A stretch of 7,460 nucleotides of DNA from Tannerella sp. (GTDB lineage: Bacteria; Bacteroidota; Bacteroidia; Bacteroidales; Tannerellaceae), in assembly GCA_031283785.1 (NCBI GenBank), contig JAITBC010000147.1, forward strand, positions 1-7,460, given 5' to 3'. Under the pieces are notes generated by a model, which was not told the DNA's origin, made no database searches, and saw only the letters and a list, made by a program, of their open reading frames with translations. The translations under genes and the position numbers were made by a program. Below are positions 5,750-7,460 of this stretch, one piece after another (position 1 is the stretch's first letter; each line of letters opens with the position of its first letter).

Positions 5750-5793
5750 CCAGGCCGGAGTGTCGTTTTTTTTTCATACACACTCCGGCTTGG
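5750..5793. repeat. Perfect-class 14-bp inverted repeat with a T8 loop
   Basis: CCAGGCCGGAGTGT (5750-5763) pairs with ACACTCCGGCTTGG (5780-5793) at 13 positions plus one G-T wobble. The 16-base loop contains eight T residues (5767-5774). No T tract follows on either strand, so it is not a standard terminator, though it starts 12 bases after the DUF3823 stop codon and could stabilise or stall that transcript. Its right arm overlaps the -33 region of the next gene's proposed promoter. Confidence 0.6.
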
Positions 5794-5820
5794 AGATACG
5801 GGAATAAAAACCGATATTTG
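5790..5820 (+). promoter_or_regulatory. Possible promoter of the glycosidase-like gene
   Basis: TTGG (5790-5793) is followed after 19 bp by GATATTTG (5813-5820), one mismatch each from TTTG and TAnnTTTG. The start would be near 5826, leaving about 48 bases before the ATG at 5874. Confidence 0.42.
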
Positions 5821-5873
5821 TATTCTTTAAAACAACGTAGAGTACATGATTTTTACTTTCAAAAGATAAAACT

Positions 5874-7460
5874 ATGAAAAGAATGATTTTTATATCAAGA
5901 AGTATTTGTGCAAGCTTTTTGCTTGCCTGTACGGCAGAGGCCGGCGCCCAGACGGCGACGGCAGCGGTATCGGCGGCAGCGGTATCGGCGGCGACGGCGA
6001 CGGCGGACAACAGGGAGAAGACGGTCTTTCAGACTTCGGGACAGTGGAAGCCGGTGACGGACGTGCGATCCGACGTGGCGATAGTCTACGGTGCGAACGA
6101 CCGGCGCGACATGACGTTCGAAGCACGGGTGCAGTCGTGGCGCGATCGGGGGTATATCACCCACTTCATGACGGGTATCGCATGGGGGCAATATCAGGAC
6201 TATTTTACGGGAAAATGGGACGGACAGTGGCATCTGGACGAAGGACAGGTCACGGTCAACGGCGATACAATATGGCACGGAAGGATGGTGCCCTACATCG
6301 TGCCTACGGAAAATTTCCTCCGCTACATGAAGGAGCAGCACGTCAAACGTGTGATTGACGCCGGTATCGACGCCATTTACATGGAAGAACCGGAGTTCTG
6401 GATGCGCGGCGGTTACAGCGAAGCCTTCAAACGCGAATGGGAGGCATATTATCGTTTCCCGTGGCGACCGCAAGACGAATCGCCCGAAAATACGTACCTC
6501 TCCAATAAACTGAAGTATCACCTGTATTACCGTGCGCTGGAGGAAGTCTTTACTTATGCCAGGGAATACGGCAAAAGCAAAGGTATGAACGTCCGCTGCT
6601 ATGTGCCGACACATTCGCCGGTTAACTATTCCTCGTGGCAAATCGTCAGTCCCGAAGCCAGCCTGGCTTCGCTGCCATGCGTCGACGGATACATTGCACA
6701 GGTATGGACGGGCACCTCGCGCGAATCGACATTCTTCAACGGGCTGAAGAAAGAACGCGTATTCGAAAACGCCTTCCTTGAATACGGATCGATGGAATCC
6801 ATGACACGCCCCACCGGACGAAAGATGTTTTTCCTTACCGACCCTATCGAAGACTGGCCGCGCGACTGGGTGGACTACAAGAAGAACTATCAGGCAACCT
6901 TTATCGCCCAACTGCTGTATCCCATGATTGCCGACTATGAAGTAATGCCGTGGCCGGACAGGATTTACGAAGGGCTGTACAAGACGTGCGCCACCTGTGA
7001 GACGAAAGAGAAAATCCCGCGTTTCTATTCTACCCAGATGCAGGTGATGATCAATACGCTTAACGATATGCCCCTGTCGGACAACAAAGTCAGCGGCTCG
7101 CACGGGATAGGCGTGTTAATGTCCAACTCGCTGATGTTTCAGCGCTTCCCCGTTCATGCCGGATACGACGATCCGCAATTCTCCAATTTCTACGGCCAGA
7201 CACTGCCCCTGCTCAAACGCGGAATCCCGGTCGGCATCGTGCATATCGAAAATACGGCCTATCCGGATACGTGGAAAAATCTGCGCATACTGGTCATGTC
7301 ATACTCCAATATGAAACCCATGAAGCCGGAATATCACAGCCATATCGCACAGTGGGTGAAGGAGGACGGAGGCGTGCTGGTGTATTGCGGGCAGGATATC
7401 GACCCTTATCAGGCGACGATGGAATGGTGGAATACGGGTGGAAACAGCTACCGCGCCCCG
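5874..7460 (+). CDS. Exported glycoside-hydrolase-like protein, 3' end outside the window
   Basis: The frame is open for 529 codons from ATG 5874 to the last base, so the C-terminus is missing. The N-terminus MKRMIFISRSICASFLLAC carries a lipobox L-L-A-C with Cys19; cleavage after AGA (before Gln) by signal peptidase I is an alternative. An Ala/Thr/Ser/Val linker follows (about 26-45), partly made by a 15-bp tandem repeat. The body looks like a TIM-barrel glycoside hydrolase: DVAIVYGAN, GYITHFMTG, AGIDAIYMEEPEFW (E171, E172, E174 as acid/base candidates), FLEYGSM (E303) and FFLTDPIED (D323). From about residue 450 a Rossmann-like segment (IPVGIVHIENT, LRILVMSYSNMKPM, EDGGVLVYCGQD) resembles the trimerisation domain of GH42-type beta-galactosidases. 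The assignment as a carbohydrate-active enzyme is inferred from fold-like motifs and the DUF3823 neighbour; substrate is unknown and I cannot name a GH family. Confidence 0.72.
   Translation, partial: MKRMIFISRSICASFLLACTAEAGAQTATAAVSAAAVSAATATADNREKTVFQTSGQWKPVTDVRSDVAIVYGANDRRDMTFEARVQSWRDRGYITHFMTGIAWGQYQDYFTGKWDGQWHLDEGQVTVNGDTIWHGRMVPYIVPTENFLRYMKEQHVKRVIDAGIDAIYMEEPEFWMRGGYSEAFKREWEAYYRFPWRPQDESPENTYLSNKLKYHLYYRALEEVFTYAREYGKSKGMNVRCYVPTHSPVNYSSWQIVSPEASLASLPCVDGYIAQVWTGTSRESTFFNGLKKERVFENAFLEYGSMESMTRPTGRKMFFLTDPIEDWPRDWVDYKKNYQATFIAQLLYPMIADYEVMPWPDRIYEGLYKTCATCETKEKIPRFYSTQMQVMINTLNDMPLSDNKVSGSHGIGVLMSNSLMFQRFPVHAGYDDPQFSNFYGQTLPLLKRGIPVGIVHIENTAYPDTWKNLRILVMSYSNMKPMKPEYHSHIAQWVKEDGGVLVYCGQDIDPYQATMEWWNTGGNSYRAP
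5960..5989 (+). repeat. In-frame 15-bp tandem repeat coding an Ala/Val/Ser linker
   Basis: Two exact copies of GGCAGCGGTATCGGC (5960-5974 and 5975-5989), flanked by GGCGAC-type hexamer repeats at 5954-5959 and 5990-6001. The unit is five codons, so copy-number change keeps the reading frame and only alters the linker length after the signal peptide of the glycosidase-like protein. Confidence 0.85.

Noticed and set aside
5193..5783. A 196-codon open frame on the - strand
   Set aside because: It covers the operon promoter and is antisense to the DUF3823 fragment; its product has no recognisable domain.
5895..7103. A 402-codon open frame on the - strand
   Set aside because: It lies wholly antisense to the glycosidase-like gene, whose + strand frame carries a signal peptide and coherent domains. 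The - strand product is rich in Arg, His and Pro with no recognisable motif, as expected from the reverse of a GC-rich coding region.

Overview
The window looks like chromosomal DNA from a Bacteroidales bacterium, perhaps Tannerellaceae- or Porphyromonadaceae-like. The reasons are: a Bacteroidetes-type promoter (TTTG, 19 bp, TAATTTTG) upstream of the central operon; an operon of stand-alone sigma-54 activator, LptE-family lipoprotein, TPR-like protein and SecG, an order I associate with this group; a large surface protein with an InlB/Listeria-Bacteroides repeat and a type IX-like C-terminal domain; and a DUF3823 protein piece of the kind found beside SusC/SusD in polysaccharide utilisation loci. 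Genus cannot be fixed from sequence reading alone.

Layout. (1) From the left edge to 1723, + strand: the 3' part of a gene for a multi-domain secreted surface protein, followed by a long imperfect hairpin and a strong intrinsic terminator. (2) 1724-2342 has no protein gene I can support. It holds convergent terminators, a candidate ~100-nt small RNA on the - strand with a promoter-like box and an overlapping dyad, an 11-G tract, and degenerate tandem copies of the end of secG. (3) 2343-5177, - strand: a tight four-gene operon (sigma-54 activator, lptE, TPR-like protein, secG; gaps of 3 to 5 bases) driven from 5211-5241. (4) 5319-7460, + strand: the C-terminal half of a DUF3823 protein without its lipoprotein N-terminus, an intergenic hairpin, then a large exported glycoside-hydrolase-like protein that runs off the right edge.

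How it fits together. The central operon is housekeeping: envelope biogenesis (LptE, lipopolysaccharide assembly), Sec export (SecG) and a regulator. The right side looks like the tail of a polysaccharide utilisation locus whose susC, susD and DUF3823 5' end are missing, placed directly against the operon promoter. This points to a rearrangement, or an assembly join, between about 5242 and 5325. I see no clear new defence, mobile or biosynthetic system. The parts that most deserve a second look are the 1.9-2.35 kb intergenic region, the 5.25-5.33 kb junction and the poorly characterised glycosidase-like gene.
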